From Spirodela intermedia (taxonomy: Eukaryota; Streptophyta; Magnoliopsida; Alismatales; Araceae): DNA of 64,000 bases. The stretch lies in NCBI GenBank assembly GCA_902729315.2, contig LR746267.1:6326424-6390423 (forward strand), read 5' to 3'. A program made the translations under genes and the position numbers. Positions 12,001 to 22,700 of the stretch are shown here, in pieces (position 1 is the first letter of the stretch; every line of letters starts with the position of its first letter). The notes under the pieces were generated by a model. That model ran no database searches, was not told where the DNA came from, and saw only the letters and a program-made list of their open reading frames with translations.

Positions 12001-15000
12001 TTCTCATAGTCACATTTAAATTATCTAGAGAAGCTTTTTTCTTCTACTCATAGCTGATCATGTGACATTACATTAGTGTTTCTCGACATATTTAATGCTT
12101 AACCTGTTACTTTGCATCTGGTTTGTTATGAATTTGCATATTCAACTGACTCGCATGAAGTTTGGCATAACGCATCAACACTCTTAAGTTGCAAAACTTG
12201 CTTAGTTTTTGAAAAGTGTGAAGGGTAGTCTCAGCACCACTCCTTTCTCCCAGACGGAAAAACAAGAAAAATAATGCACCTGAGAGAATGACTTTCTTTT
12301 AAATTTAATTTTTTCTTCTGTTAATTGTTGGTGATCAAAATTTATTGATAGGACTTTACGGAAAAAGCTTTTCCTCGAGTTCAGGTTTTATGTACATGGA
12401 CCTTGGACTGTCTGTGAATAATTTTTCATCCCCTCGTTTATAGTGCAGTGTCCTTCCGTTCGTGCACATTTTATTCTGTTCAATATGCAATTGCTAATAC
12501 TTTACATTACATTAAATGTTACATTCGAATTTAATGGTTGACCTTTCATTGCATTCGACTTATTCTGCTTCTACTAATTCTGTTGGTCTATTCCAAGTTT
12601 GACATGAAACATGCATTATTACCACATATGTACACATTCTGTTCTTGGCTTATAGTCCTCTTCTGAGGTTTCTGAATGCTGTAAGTTGTTCAATAAGCGT
12701 TCAATTATTGGTATCCACTTCCTTTCCAGTACAAAAGGTTACAATGGATGACGGATCATCAGAGTTTTGATGTTGGAATGTCCCCAGAAGATGGATTCAC
12801 TGGAGGGTCGTACTAGGTATTGAAAATAAGGTCTCGCTACTGACTATGTGAATCTTTGTATCCCCAAAGAAATCCCATGCATTGAGATAGCGAGTTGGAT
12901 CATCATCAAACACTGGAATTGGTGCTCAATCACTGAAACGTTTGCTTTTAGATATCTTCCAGTGCTTATCAATTCAAAATCTCAGGGTTGTAGCTTGATC
13001 CCCGGTCTTGGGACTTCCCAAGTCACGGAGTCTTTGATAAAGTTGAAAAGAAAGTTCGCTATCCAATAACTTAACCATTTCCCAAATGCTTATGGTTAGT
13101 AAGACAGGTGTCAGGTCTTCTCACCGTTTGAATTTCCTCACCACAATTGAGTTGTCCCATAAAGATGGACACATATGAGTGGCAAGCCTCTTCCCCTTTA
13201 ATTTAAGTTCATTGCTTGTAGTCATTCGTCCCAGAAGAATATATCATCACCTTCGGGTGAATCCCTTTATTCCGAAAAAAGAGTGACATCATTTATATTT
13301 CATGTTTAGGATTCGGTGCTAATGTAAAAGAGTGCATTTGATGTGGAAGCCCTTTCACGTTCATGTCGATTCGGTTGTGTTATGCGTGGACAAACCTTGT
13401 CATAGTATTGGAGGGAAAATGATTCAGTAGGCTGAAAGATTCCTGTATTGTATGTTTATTTCTTGATTGGTTTCATTGACCAGTAGAAAACCATGCGGTA
13501 TGGAGGTTACATACACCTATTTAAGTGTCTCCTTTATGCTTATTTTTTATATAGTTGAGACTAATAGATTCTTTACTCTTTCCAATTCCAACTTTCTCAC
13601 TTTGGTATGGTCACCATCATCATAAATTTTCTTTTTTGAATGCCATCTGCAATATGGTTTTAACTTGTCCTTAAAGTTTTTTAGTCCCCGTCTTTGCCAG
13701 AAGGGAAACCTCATTTTAATTTGAATTTTTTCAGATCCAAGAACTTGTGGAAGCCATTGTCTTGCCCATGACGCACAAAGACAGGTTTCAAAGATTGGGA
13801 ATTCGTCCGCCTAAAGGTGTGCTTCTATATGGACCCCCTGGGACAGGGAAAACATTAATGGCGCGTGCATGTGCAGCGCAGACAAATGCTACGTTCTTGA
13901 AGCTTGCTGGTCCACAGCTTGTACAGGTTAGTACTCGTCCTGTATTTCTTTCAATCCCCTGCCTCTGCTAAATTGACAACCTTCTAGGTGTTGTTAAGAA
14001 GTCCCGAATCTGGACAAATTTGTGTATACTTAATGCTCGGATGGAAAAATTATGACAGCTCCAATTATTGACTGCTTTTATTTACCTATTGTCATCTCTA
14101 CAATCGAAAGCAATCTTCTTTTCCATGAACACTGAGTGTATTGATGGAAGAGAGGGACACATATGACGTCTTGTGGTTTCGGTGGTAATGTTATCCTTAA
14201 TAAAATCTTCTTTTCTTAATCTCCCAGAAATTTGATAAGCTGTTTAATGGATCTAGTTAAGGAATTGGATTCCACTCGTCTTCTGTTCATGAAAAGCTCA
14301 GGATATGCCTTGGAACCTGTTGGGGGCCGACTGGAAATTTAGTGCTAACATAGATGTTGGTCCTTGCATTCTGTTACCTTGGCCTGAAAAGCATCTCACG
14401 CTCTTTACCATGGTAGTGCAATAGGGAGCAAGAATGGTTTTTTTGTGGTTTTCTATTTTGTAAAGGCGAACCTTAATTATGCATATTAGACTGTCATTCA
14501 GGTACAACTGTGTCAGTGGTCTTGGTTTAGGCTGCAGTTCTCGTACCGTTTGTTGAATGCACGCTGGAAATGCACATGAACTTTTTACTTCCTTTTGATA
14601 TCTTGCACTCTCCACAGAAAAAAAATAAATCCTCTTTGCTTCTCCATATGCGCTCTCTGTGTCTAGTTTATCTTTTCCACACAGAGGAGTTTCTACTTTT
14701 TTCTTCATCGGTTTTAGGACTCTCTTGACAAAGATTACACAAAAATCAGCATAATTTTTGAGGGGAAGCTCAATTTTGTATGACATGAGATCCGGTCCGA
14801 GGGTTTGGTCAGATCGGAGTGGACTTTTAGAAAAAGATGTTTGAACCGTGAAATGAGTGGAGCTTTTACTTGGCGAAGCCAATGACTCAAAAATGAAAAA
14901 GGACTGCCATTTCAACGTCTATGATGACTATATCTTACCATTTTTGGCACCATAGCAATCAACATCTTCCATTTCTTGGTATTGCACGATTATCCTAATC

Positions 15001-16030
15001 GCCTCCATGGAATTTGCCCAGATGTTTATTGGTGATGGAGCAAAACTTGTCCGCGATGCATTTCAGCTTGCAAAGGAGAAGTCTCCTTGCATAATTTTTA
15101 TTGACGAGATTGATGCAATCGGAACAAAACGGTTCGACAGGTAGGCCATTTTTTTTTCCATCCTTTAAATGCTTTATTGGGAAATATAGCCGCTGAATGT
15201 TCTCGTGATGATTTCTATCGTTTGACTGACGCATCAGTTGACTATCTCATTTTCTGATCAGCTTTATCTCTTTTTTTTGTTTGAATGGCAGTGAAGTGAG
15301 CGGAGACAGAGAGGTTCAACGAACGATGTTGGAGCTGCTGAATCAGCTGGATGGATTCAGCAGTGATGATAGTATTAAGGTCAGCATACCCTACCCCCCT
15401 TACTTTCTCTCATCTCTTCCGTGTTTTGTGGGGATCGATAGACTTCACAGTTCTCCCTTGACCTTGTGCGGAGAACGGTTGACTTACCTGTTCTGGGTTG
15501 TGTGGGGATCGGTTTCAGGTCATTGCGGCCACTAACAGGGCCGACATCTTGGACCCCGCCCTGATGCGTTCTGGTCGTCTCGACCGCAAGATCGAGTTCC
15601 CCCACCCATCTGAAGAAGCCAGGGCCCGGATTCTGCAGGTGCTTCTTCTGTAAAGCCCTTTCTCTCTCTTTCACTCTCTCCGTTGACTGGCTCCGTCTCT
15701 CACCTCTCCCTCTTCGGTCGGCAGATCCACTCGAGGAAGATGAACGTCAACCCCGACGTGAATTTCGAGGAGCTCGCCCGGTCAACGGACGACTTCAACG
15801 GGGCACAGCTGAAAGCCGTCTGCGTGGAGGCGGGCATGCTGGCCCTCCGTCGCGACGCCACGGAAGTCAGCACCCCCACCTCTCTCCTATCTCTCCTCTA
15901 CTGTCAGCGTTGACTTTCTGTGGACTGACGCGGCTCCACCCTTCTGTGACAGGTGACGCACGAGGACTTCAACGAGGGGATCATCCAGGTGCAGGCGAAG
16001 AAGAAGGCCAGCCTGAACTACTACGCTTAA
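8167..16030 (+). CDS. RPT5: 26S proteasome regulatory subunit 6A homolog, AAA-ATPase RPT5
   Basis: One of the six ATPases of the 19S base, which unfold ubiquitinated substrates and open the 20S gate. Coding exons: 8167-8286, 8474-8590, 9998-10105, 11791-11982, 13735-13926, 15022-15140, 15292-15379, 15519-15638, 15725-15865, 15953-16030. Spliced length is 424 aa, the same as Arabidopsis RPT5. An N-terminal coiled-coil (about residues 28-70) is followed by the OB domain (about 75-150) and the AAA domain. The Walker A motif GPPGTGKT is at 212-219 and Walker B IIFIDEID at 267-274, with sensor-1 N318 and the arginine-finger region R329/R332. The C-terminus ends in YYA, the HbYX motif that docks into 20S alpha-subunit pockets. 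The start is the ATG giving [12 protein letters not shown], which aligns with the family N-terminus; a second ATG at 8182 is possible. All catalytic motifs are intact. The last four exons are clearly GC-richer than the first ones. Introns 3 and 4 (about 1.7 kb each) are the longest. Confidence 0.97.
9008..9035. repeat. (CT)n microsatellite in RPT5 intron 2
   Basis: A pure CT dinucleotide run of about 14 units inside the 1.4-kb second intron of RPT5. It is a candidate polymorphic marker. No function is suggested. Confidence 0.9.
11983..13734 (+). other. RPT5 intron 4 (1.75 kb)
   Basis: This is the longest RPT5 intron, lying between the exon ending GGLEKQ and the exon starting IQELVEA. About 12720-13250 is less AT-rich than the rest and looks like inserted sequence, but I could not assign it to a transposon family. 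No exon of RPT5 is missing, so this stretch carries no needed coding sequence. Confidence 0.6.
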
Positions 16031-16207
16031 GCCTCCTACCCCCTTCTATCCCACCGACTATGCAGACAGACAGACGAATGATGTACGCCTGGTCTGCCAC
16101 GTGCTTTTATAATCTTGCTGGTGCGCAATGACATAACTCAGGCGCGGTGGCCTTTTTTAAGATTGGTTTCCTTTCTTGGTCATAGTGGGTCGAGGTGACT
16201 GATGGTA

Positions 16208-16290
16208 GGCCCATTAAAAAAATTAAAAATGGCCCATTAAAAAAAATTAAAAATGGCCCATTAAACGGCCCATATATCAAAACAGCCCAT
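16208..16290 (+). promoter_or_regulatory. Cluster of five GGCCCA/AGCCCA elements upstream of SF3B5
   Basis: The motif GGCCCAT(T/A) occurs at 16208, 16231, 16255 and 16267, and AGCCCATTAAAC at 16284. The first copies are separated by near-identical A-rich spacers, giving a roughly 23-24 bp period. GGCCCA (the complement of TGGGCC) is the UP1/site II element found in promoters of plant housekeeping genes for translation, splicing and cell growth, where TCP factors bind. The cluster is about 240-320 bp upstream of the SF3B5 ATG and about 180 bp downstream of the RPT5 stop. It therefore most likely serves SF3B5. The repeats and positions are seen directly; the function is inferred. Confidence 0.7.
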
Positions 16291-16525
16291 TAAACTTTTA
16301 AGACCATTCGCGTAACACAGTGGGGCAGCGGTATCTGTGGCTCTCCGCTGGTCGCGGATTGCGGAGACCTGACGCTGGTGTTAAGACGTCCTCTTCGGTT
16401 CTCCCGACGCTTCGCAGATTCTCGCTGGTCTGAACTCCGATCTCTCCCTTCTACCTCTCTCTCTCTCTCCCGCCGCCGCCGATCAGCGTCTAAGGATAGC
16501 GGGAAGCCTGTTTTAGAGGATCAAA

Positions 16526-19008
16526 ATGCAGGTAAAGATCGGATTCTCGATGTTTTTTTTATCCACCTGCTGCGCTGTTTCTAACCCTAGGGGGTTGTGG
16601 ACGTGCCCTCGAAGCTGTGTCGTCTGACTTGCCGTTAATCTGTGATGCTGTTCTTATCCGTTTAAATCTTAGGCCAGCGACAGGTTCAACATCAACTCGC
16701 AGCTCGAGCATCTCCAAGCCAAGTATGTCGGCACGGGTCATGCTGATCTGAACAGATTGTAAGTGTTTTCTTTTCTGCCCTCACCACCGACAACCGCTGT
16801 CGAGAATCCTTGCAAAGTTCTTGAAAACGAAGTATAGTCGCGCTTCAGTTTTTTTTTCCTCCTCTTTGGATGATGTGCAGCGAGTGGGCGGTGAACATTC
16901 AGCGTGACAGCTACGCTTCGTACATTGGCCATTACCCTATTTTGGGTTACTTCGCTCTGGCGGAGAATGAGTCCATTGGGAGGGAGCGCTACAATTTTAT
17001 GCAGGTAAATTATCCTCTTTCGCCGCATTCTGAGTCCGGAAAGTTGCCAGTACACCACAAATCATCACCAAAAATATAGTGACCCATCCTTCATGAGTTT
17101 CTGTTCTTTGCCGTGTGCTTCCCCATTTTGGTTATCCACCATCTTATTAAGACAAACGGTGGGTACAATCTGATGAACCACTGTGAAATAGGGTATATGC
17201 TTGCACTGTTCAGTTTCTCTATTTTTTCTCATCATTCGCTTTATGATTAACTTTTACGTGAGGTTTTATTATAGAAGGTACATGGATTCTTCTAAGTTAA
17301 CGGATTTACTGGTAAGTTTACCGCCTACTCTAAGAAATCTCCCGTTCAGGAGCAATAATCCATATGAAGACTAGGCTACAAAACCCAAGGTTTCCCAAAG
17401 TGGTAGAACCTCTCCCATCCTCTTTTAAATGGTAGTTGTATCCCTTCTTCCCTTTACCCTTGTTAGAACAGAATAGGGATTCTACTGAACAAACTCAGGT
17501 AAGCAGCTTTTCCGCTTATTCCAATGGCCCCAACGATCCCAGTCATTGTTTTTGGTCCCCTTGGAGAACATGATGCCGTTCCCATCGCCCCTTTGACTCA
17601 TGTTCTGTTGGAGGGTTTAAACTGATTCATGTTATGTAGAGTAGCTTCTATCAGATACGCTGTGAGAAAGAGAACACTTGGAACATGTGATTCGTGTCTC
17701 TTCCTCTCCCTGCATATATTATTAAAGCTCTTCCTGCCATCCAGGTAATGAAGTAGCCAATCACAAGTAGGATGACCTCAATGGGGATTTGTTTTACCGC
17801 AAGATCCTATTTCTTCGTGGAGGCATCAATCCACAGGTTCAGGGTGCCATTTGGGTGCCTGATTCGTCCAGTTATATTGGGATGGAGTTCAATCAAACTG
17901 TGAACTTGTTTTTTTCCTCATACTTTGAGATTCATCATTCCAACTCTGCAATGTGCAGCGGAAATTCTGAAAGTGTGGTGGGAAGTTCTTCAAACTGTCC
18001 AGCTTCTTCATGTTGTAAATTCCATCATGGGCACCATAACCTCCCCACTATCATGCAAGGTCTTCTGCATCCTTAAATATCAATTGGATTGTTCAACATG
18101 GAGGTCCGACACAATCTATCCTTTCAAACTTAAGTCCTCTGACCATCTGAAAGACAAGCCTGAATGCCTGTTGGACTATATATTATTTAGACATCTTGTG
18201 TGTTAGTTAGTTAGACTGTCAAAAGACTCTTTTAATTGGGGCTTCGCAGAGCTTTAATGGTAGTTGTTTATGGTCACAACTTTTATACATTCTCAGACCA
18301 TTCTTAGGGAAAAATATTCTGATAATTTCTAGAAAAAAATAATTACATCCGACAATAAGAAATTGGTAGTTGGTCATAGTAATTTTTCATTTCTTTTAAT
18401 CATGCGAGGACTTTTGCTTATTTATTTTCCCCTTAATGTTTGTGTCTTAACATTCATCATTTTCTGGAGCAATGAAAGCTATTCAATCTCTCATGGGATT
18501 GAAGTTTTGCTTGTGCCTTGCATCGATGAAAACACCTACATCTGGTGATTTAATCAATTAGTTTTCTATTTTCTCCCTCAACAATGAAGAAATGAAGCCT
18601 CTGTTGATCAGCAGTGGACGATCCACAATGCCAAACCTAGTTGCGCTGAACACAATTTGCCGTTTAGTGCATTATCCAATAATCATAAAATTACTCAAGT
18701 GATGCAATTCCGAGGAACAGGTGGCAAATGTTTGCCGCCTCCCACTATATATAAACAATGGTCAGATTCTTCTTGTTCATATGAGATATTTGAAGAAGGG
18801 TAAAAATTTCTTGCAACTCACTCGCAGCTGGATCACTCCCACAGCCTCTGTCTCTAAGGCGTCTGTTCCATTTTTGTTTGCATGAGCGCAGCGACAAAGT
18901 GTTCATGATATTTACTCCTCTCTATCATCTAAGTCTTTTATTTTTATATACCCTCTCCAGAAAATGCTGCTGCCGTGCGGTCTCCCTCCAGAGAGGGAAG
19001 AGGATTGA
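16526..19008 (+). CDS. SF3B5: Splicing factor 3B subunit 5 (SF3b10/SF3B5), U2 snRNP
   Basis: A small core subunit of SF3b, the U2 snRNP (and minor U11/U12) module that recognises the intron branch site; it acts in the nucleus. Coding exons: 16526-16531, 16673-16758, 16881-17004, 18961-19008. Spliced length is 87 aa, the usual plant length. The protein runs from MQASDRFNINSQLEHL through the conserved HADLNRFEWAVNIQRDSYAS and NESIGRERYNFMQ to the C-terminus KMLLPCGLPPEREED. The first coding exon carries only two codons (ATG CAG), and the last carries 15 codons plus stop after a 1.96-kb intron, so both ends are easily missed. The leader before the ATG is CT-rich (about 16440-16490). It follows RPT5 in the same direction with a 495-bp gap containing a GGCCCA promoter cluster. 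Confidence 0.96.
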
Positions 19009-19715
19009 GGAAGACAACGCTCGCCCAGAAGCGTCTCATGAGCTACTGTAGAGAGAGCCATGTTAAGACTGCTGAACATCTCTCTCTCTCTCTCGCATGT
19101 GCCGCTGTACTCGTTGGATGAGGACTCGCAGTGTTTCTGATCCCCAGTTATCGCACTTTTAGTGTTGTTGTATGCTTATAAGTGATGGGTAATTAAAACG
19201 GGCGAGTTCCTCTCCGGCCCATCGATGACAAAATACATCACCCCGATAGATCTGCATGCCGCAGTTCGTATGAAGAGAGAGAGAGAGAGAGAGAGAGAGG
19301 TCAAGCCGTAATGTACCGATAACGGTAAAATTAACGGTTATGTTAATGGTAATGTTACCGTTACCGGTGATGGGTTCGAATGTCGGGGGGTTAAACACGG
19401 GGGAGGGGGGAAGACGACCGGGCGCCTCCTCGCTTTTCCCCAGTCAGCGGGAGCTGCTGCTCCGTCGCCGGGCAGGGCATTCTTTTCAGGTGTTATTGAC
19501 CGTAGCCGGCGAGATCTGGGGGAGCTGGGGCGCAGAGAGGAGGCGGCTCGAGGGCTGTCGACAGGTCCCTGGCGGCCAGGGAGGCGGATCTCGGTTGCGG
19601 CACACCGAGGAATCGAGGGAGATCTGAGGAGTTTCTGGGGGGTGTTGCCCTTTGCTCTCTGTGGGCAGCTCCGATCTGATCCAGGAGGGGGAGCGAGCCG
19701 CGGAACTGGGTGGGG
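19009..19715. promoter_or_regulatory. SF3B5 3' flank, AP-2 alpha promoter and leader
   Basis: This 707-bp spacer joins the 3' end of SF3B5 to the start codon of alpha-adaptin. It holds a short CT run near 19079-19094, a GA run at about 19275-19300, a palindromic AACGG-rich block at about 19316-19368, and a GC-rich stretch from about 19385 to 19715. The last is probably the transcribed leader of the adaptin gene. Short upstream ATGs occur near 19340, but I cannot say whether they are transcribed. I see no clear TATA box. Confidence 0.5.
19316..19368. promoter_or_regulatory. AACGG repeat block with inverted arms
   Basis: Within about 50 bp, AACGGTAA (19321-19328), TTAACGGTTA (19331-19340), TTACCGTT (19355-19362) and TTACCGG follow one another. 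The first and third are an exact 8-bp inverted repeat 26 bp apart. AACGG is the core of MYB3R-bound MSA elements and of other MYB sites. The block lies about 350-400 bp upstream of the alpha-adaptin ATG. A regulatory role is inferred only from the motif. Confidence 0.45.
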
Positions 19716-22700
19716 ATGGCACTGTCAGGGATGAGGGGGCTCTCGGTGTTTATAAGCGACATCCGCAACTGCCAGAACAAGGAGCAGGAGCGGCTGCGCG
19801 TAGATAAGGAGCTGGGCAACATCCGTACTAGGTTCAAGAATGAAAAGGTGCGAAGCAGAAGCTCCAATCACAGTTTTTCTTTCTTTTCTCCGGTTTCTCG
19901 CGTGGTTATATTATTTTCGTTTGGAGCCTGTTCCGTGCGAATAATTGAAATGGACGGATCACTTGCGTATTCGTTTTAATAATTAGCCGGGTGTAACGCT
20001 CCAAAGCTTGAACAGGATCATGACCGTGTAGAACATGAACTAGACTAATTGTGTCGTTGCTTGGGCGTAGTAGAGGATCCCACGTTGCTGACCAAAAAGC
20101 TTCCCGATTCATTTTTCGGTCTGGACGTTTCATATAGAGTGATTGACCGGAAGTATGATGAAAGAACTTATTGTGCGTGCTCTGTATAATTTGTTATTTG
20201 GTAGTGGAACAAAATTGGGATCAATTACATTTGTTTTGAATCCTCTACACTTGTATATGCTATTGAACCACTATAAATTATGATGTGAACCTAAGCTTGA
20301 CAGGTTTCTTCTAGTCGTACATGGGCTCTCCATTGGGCCTCTTTCATACATTTTGGCTTAATTGGGGAATTCATTTCAGTTTCAATAGTCAATTGAGAAC
20401 CATCTTTAATCAGATTTCCGTTATCACTTAGGGTTCATGGTTTTCGCAGGTGTTTAGTATTTTTCTCTATTACTTATTTTCATTAAGAGTTCTTTTTCCT
20501 GACTAGACCTGTTTTCTCATTGTAAATTTATAAGTTTGGGTAGTTCCTTTTTTCGCTTTCTTTACCTGTGGCTTCTGAAAGTCAGCTCATAGTGGATGCA
20601 TCAATTTGTTTTGATGTGCTGAATATGAGTGTACGTGAGTACTGTTTTGTGTAAGGTTTTAAGTGGGGCCTGTTTTAGCATCTATTTGAGGTAGATTTCC
20701 ACTTGTAGCATTCATACATCACGATTTATACCTTATTAACTGGAATGTTGCCTCCTTTGGCAGGGCTTGTCACCTTACGAGAAGAAGAAATACGTTTGGA
20801 AAATGCTTTACATCTACATGCTCGGCTATGATGTAGACTTTGGTCATACAGAGACTGTCTCCCTAATATCAGCACCCAAGTACCCAGAGAAACAGGTAAA
20901 AGATTTTCTTTGCTTGGATTCGTGCAGGATGCCATGTTAAGACTGTAAAATATGTTCTCTTCGTACTCAATAGTTTTAAAAACGGTATTGATGATAATCC
21001 TATTTGTCCTACAGAACCTTATACAAAAAATACGTTATTCCTGTTGAAATTAATTTTTCTTCTTGCTTTACATAAAGACTTAAAGAATCTATCACTAAAG
21101 TGTTTAATCCTTGTCTCTTGAGTTGAAAGTTTCTGCAACAGGTGACTTGAGTTTGATGAGGTTTTGACCAAAACATGCCATGCATATTCATACGCCCCAT
21201 GAGATTAACTTTTAATTCCAAAACACCTTCAGTTGGAAGGAATTACGAAGTTGTCTGCAAGCCTCCTGGTTTGCATGGTGTAGAAAGTGGTTTTAAGACA
21301 TTCCGTTAATTTGAAATTCACCATTTCTTGGCGACTGCCATGTGCTTTTTTATTCTGAAAATTATTAGCAAAGTCTATCATCCTATTTATATGATCTTCA
21401 GCCTGTCCACATTTTTCTTTCTTTTGATTCCGTCCAAACATAGAGTCCCTAGTGCCTGCTGCCTCATCACCTCTGAAGCCTTACATCATCCCCAGAATGA
21501 TGGTAAAAAGAAAATTCCGTCTAGAGCTCTGTTCTCCCACCATCTGTCTCGCGAGTACTTACATTTATGTCCCGTCCCCAGTCCAGTCAGTATATATAGA
21601 GACTTTCCTTCATGTTTACATCATGCCATTCTATGTGCCTTTTACCACTGCCTCAATACAGAATCGACCCTGCATTGACTTTTTCTTTGAACCATTATCC
21701 TTTGAGTTTCATAGATGGGTAAAATGTGAATAGGTGTGCTGGGGGCATTTAGTGATCCAAGTTCAGATGCGTTGTATAGGCCAAGGAAGTCCCGTTTTTA
21801 TGTGTCTGGAAAATAATTTCCGAAATTTCAATTGAAGACCCAAGTGACAGAAACTTGCCCCCTTCATCCTATAACTTTTTGCCCACACAATTCTCACTAA
21901 AAGTGTCTCAACACACAAAACAATCCTTGCTCCTGAACGCAAATATGATTGTGTCCTCTACATATGCAGATGTCTTATTTAAGTTCCATGTGCATGAGTG
22001 TAAAACTCCTTGATAACGAAAATCTGAGAGGGATGCTATGAAATTATTATGCCTAGGCATCATCCACAGTGAATTAGCTAGTGCTCTGTCCATTCACATT
22101 TCATAAAATCTTGCCTCATCCTGTGATGTTGATTTATTGTTCAATTTGATTCAAGTTATGCATTTGCCTTCAAAACTATCTATGTCAGCATACGAAAAAC
22201 CCACTTGCCTCATCCTGTGATGTTGCATTTCAATTTACAGCCTAAGCACTCTCTCTGATGTGATGCTGGTATCTTGTTACACATTATATTACAGACCATC
22301 GTGAAGTCCTTTTAGATTTTCCCTTATGACAGCATTCTTATTCGAATTGCTCACGTAATAAATTGCTATATGAGACCTTTCATCCTTTGGAGATAACTCT
22401 TTAATTTGATAAATGCTGAAAAACATGACTACTCTAGTGGTGGGGCCTTTCCATCAGGTCGCTCTCAGGAATGATCTCTTGATTAGTTCTTTCTTTTGCC
22501 ACTTCTTTTCTGGTCGCCTGGATATTCTACCATTTGTTCTTCCCGTAATTTATTCCCTCTCGATCGTATCCTATGTGAATTCATCCTACGTGACGAAAAC
22601 TTTGTCATCATTCCATGATACCATTCTCATTTCTCTTCCTGAGTTATTTCTTGCTTATTTATGTTTTTATCTTTAAAGTCATAGATCATTTTTATCTTTA

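Noticed and set aside
14298-14915. A 205-codon frame on - inside RPT5 intron 5
   Set aside because: No domain or family resemblance is visible, it lies wholly in an intron, and no supporting splice or promoter signals were seen. Chance is the simplest explanation.
19371-19390. GGGTTCGAAT, resembling a tRNA T-arm
   Set aside because: No matching acceptor stem, D-arm or anticodon arm could be placed around it.
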